A program made the translations under genes and the position numbers. Shown here piece by piece: positions 63,357 through 64,000 of a stretch of DNA of 64,000 nt. Source of the stretch: Sinorhizobium alkalisoli (GTDB taxonomy: Bacteria; Pseudomonadota; Alphaproteobacteria; Rhizobiales; Rhizobiaceae). The notes below the pieces were generated by a model, which saw nothing but the letters and a program-made list of their open reading frames with translations, did not search any database and was not told where the DNA came from. Every line of letters starts with the position of its first letter. Within the stretch, counting starts at the first letter, position 1. The stretch lies in assembly GCF_008932245.1 (NCBI RefSeq), contig NZ_CP034909.1, positions 3,482,001 through 3,546,000 of the forward strand, in the 5' to 3' direction.

Positions 63357-64000
63357 TCAGCGTGGCGGCTCGATCTGCCGAACGCGAACCCTTGTCGCCT
63401 CTGCGGCCAGGCAGAGAATTTCGAACAGAACCTGGGCGGCGATCTGCGCCGTATTCGTGGTCGGATCGTATTGCGGCGCGACCTCGACGACGTCGCCGCC
63501 GACAATGTCGAGGCCCGAAAGGCCGCGAAGGATGCCGAGCGCCTGGGCGGAGCTGAGCCCGCCGACTTCCGGTGTGCCAGTTCCTGACGCGAATGCCGGG
63601 TCCAGGGCATCCACGTCGAAACTGACATAGGTCGGGCCGTCACCCGCTACCGCGCGGGCCCTTTCGATCACATGCTTGATGCCGAGCTCCTCGACCTCCT
63701 CGGCGTGAATGACCGTCATTCCAGAGGCGTAGGAAAACTCCCAGAGATACTCGGAATTGCCGCGAATACCGATCTGTATCGTTCGGCGGGGATCCAGCAC
63801 GCCGTCAAGCACGGCTTGTCGGAACGGGCCGCCATGATGGAATTTGCAGCCCTCGAACGAGCCGCTGGTATCGCAATGGGCATCGATGTGGATCATGCCC
63901 ACCGGACGATCGCGTCCGACGGCGCGGAGCAATGGCAGTCCTATGGAGTGATCGCCGCCGACCGAGAGCGGCACAGCTCCAGCATCGACGACGCTGCGAA
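63357..64000 (-). CDS. speB: Agmatinase/arginase family ureohydrolase, N-terminus cut
   Basis: About the last 213 residues of a manganese-dependent ureohydrolase; the gene continues beyond the right edge. All C-terminal metal ligands are seen: GGDHS, HIDAHCDT and SFDVDALDPAF. The family removes urea from guanidino compounds (agmatine, guanidinobutyrate, guanidinopropionate); which one is not resolved. It is 53 bases upstream of the binding-protein gene. The symbol is provisional. Confidence 0.88.
   Translation of the reverse strand, partial: RSVVDAGAVPLSVGGDHSIGLPLLRAVGRDRPVGMIHIDAHCDTSGSFEGCKFHHGGPFRQAVLDGVLDPRRTIQIGIRGNSEYLWEFSYASGMTVIHAEEVEELGIKHVIERARAVAGDGPTYVSFDVDALDPAFASGTGTPEVGGLSSAQALGILRGLSGLDIVGGDVVEVAPQYDPTTNTAQIAAQVLFEILCLAAEATRVRVRQIEPPR

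Overview
The window is a 64-kb piece of a GC-rich alphaproteobacterial chromosome, most likely Sinorhizobium/Ensifer or a close relative in the Rhizobiales. This rests on the gene content (dnaK-dnaJ beside a class A penicillin-binding protein, SRP RNA upstream of dnaX-ybaB-recR, cycM/kdsB/pheA, yejABEF), on RIME-like palindromic mosaic repeats typical of rhizobia, and on an alpha-r14-type small RNA with three CCTCCTCCC loops. No database search was possible; family names come from reading motifs.

Left part (1-14.9 kb): the 3' end of nagA converges on a tightly coupled amidase-ROK kinase-cutC operon. Next come an EI24-type membrane protein, slyX, an orphan BMP-family binding protein, msrA and a small membrane protein. 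tRNA-Ser(GGA) follows, with a possible accessory insert behind it (an unknown 136-aa protein and an MgtA-type P-type ATPase). Then come a small stress and repair group (SRAP, SRPBCC, BON), an AEC carrier, and an NlpC/P60-MarR pair.

Middle (15-37.9 kb): an EamA transporter, the minus-strand alpha-r14 sRNA, a class A PBP, dnaK with an RpoH-like promoter, dnaJ, a DUF1326-DUF2182 pair, recF, a ThiF/MoeB-like protein, a GNAT, a 2-hydroxyacid dehydrogenase, an SH3 protein, adenosine kinase, a VOC/TetR divergent pair with twin operators, nth divergent from a DUF2244 gene, an Ada-like protein, and a minus-strand run mgsA-glk-ABC exporter-dapB-gpmA.

Right part (38-64 kb): mepA, the peptide importer operon yejABEF-ghrA, ilvE, cycM divergent from kdsB-pheA, a DUF1127 gene whose ribosome binding site lies in a perfect hairpin, nudC-HIT, SRP RNA, dnaX-ybaB-recR, an MltB-type transglycosylase and a 24-aa membrane peptide. 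Last is a minus-strand catabolic cluster (agmatinase family, amino-acid binding protein, class III aminotransferase, gamma-glutamyltransferase family, aldehyde dehydrogenase, SBF transporter) that looks like uptake and breakdown of guanidino/polyamine-type amines. Most of the window is core chromosome. The less ordinary pieces are the DUF pair, the sRNA, the regulatory palindromes, the mosaic repeats and the terminal catabolic cluster.
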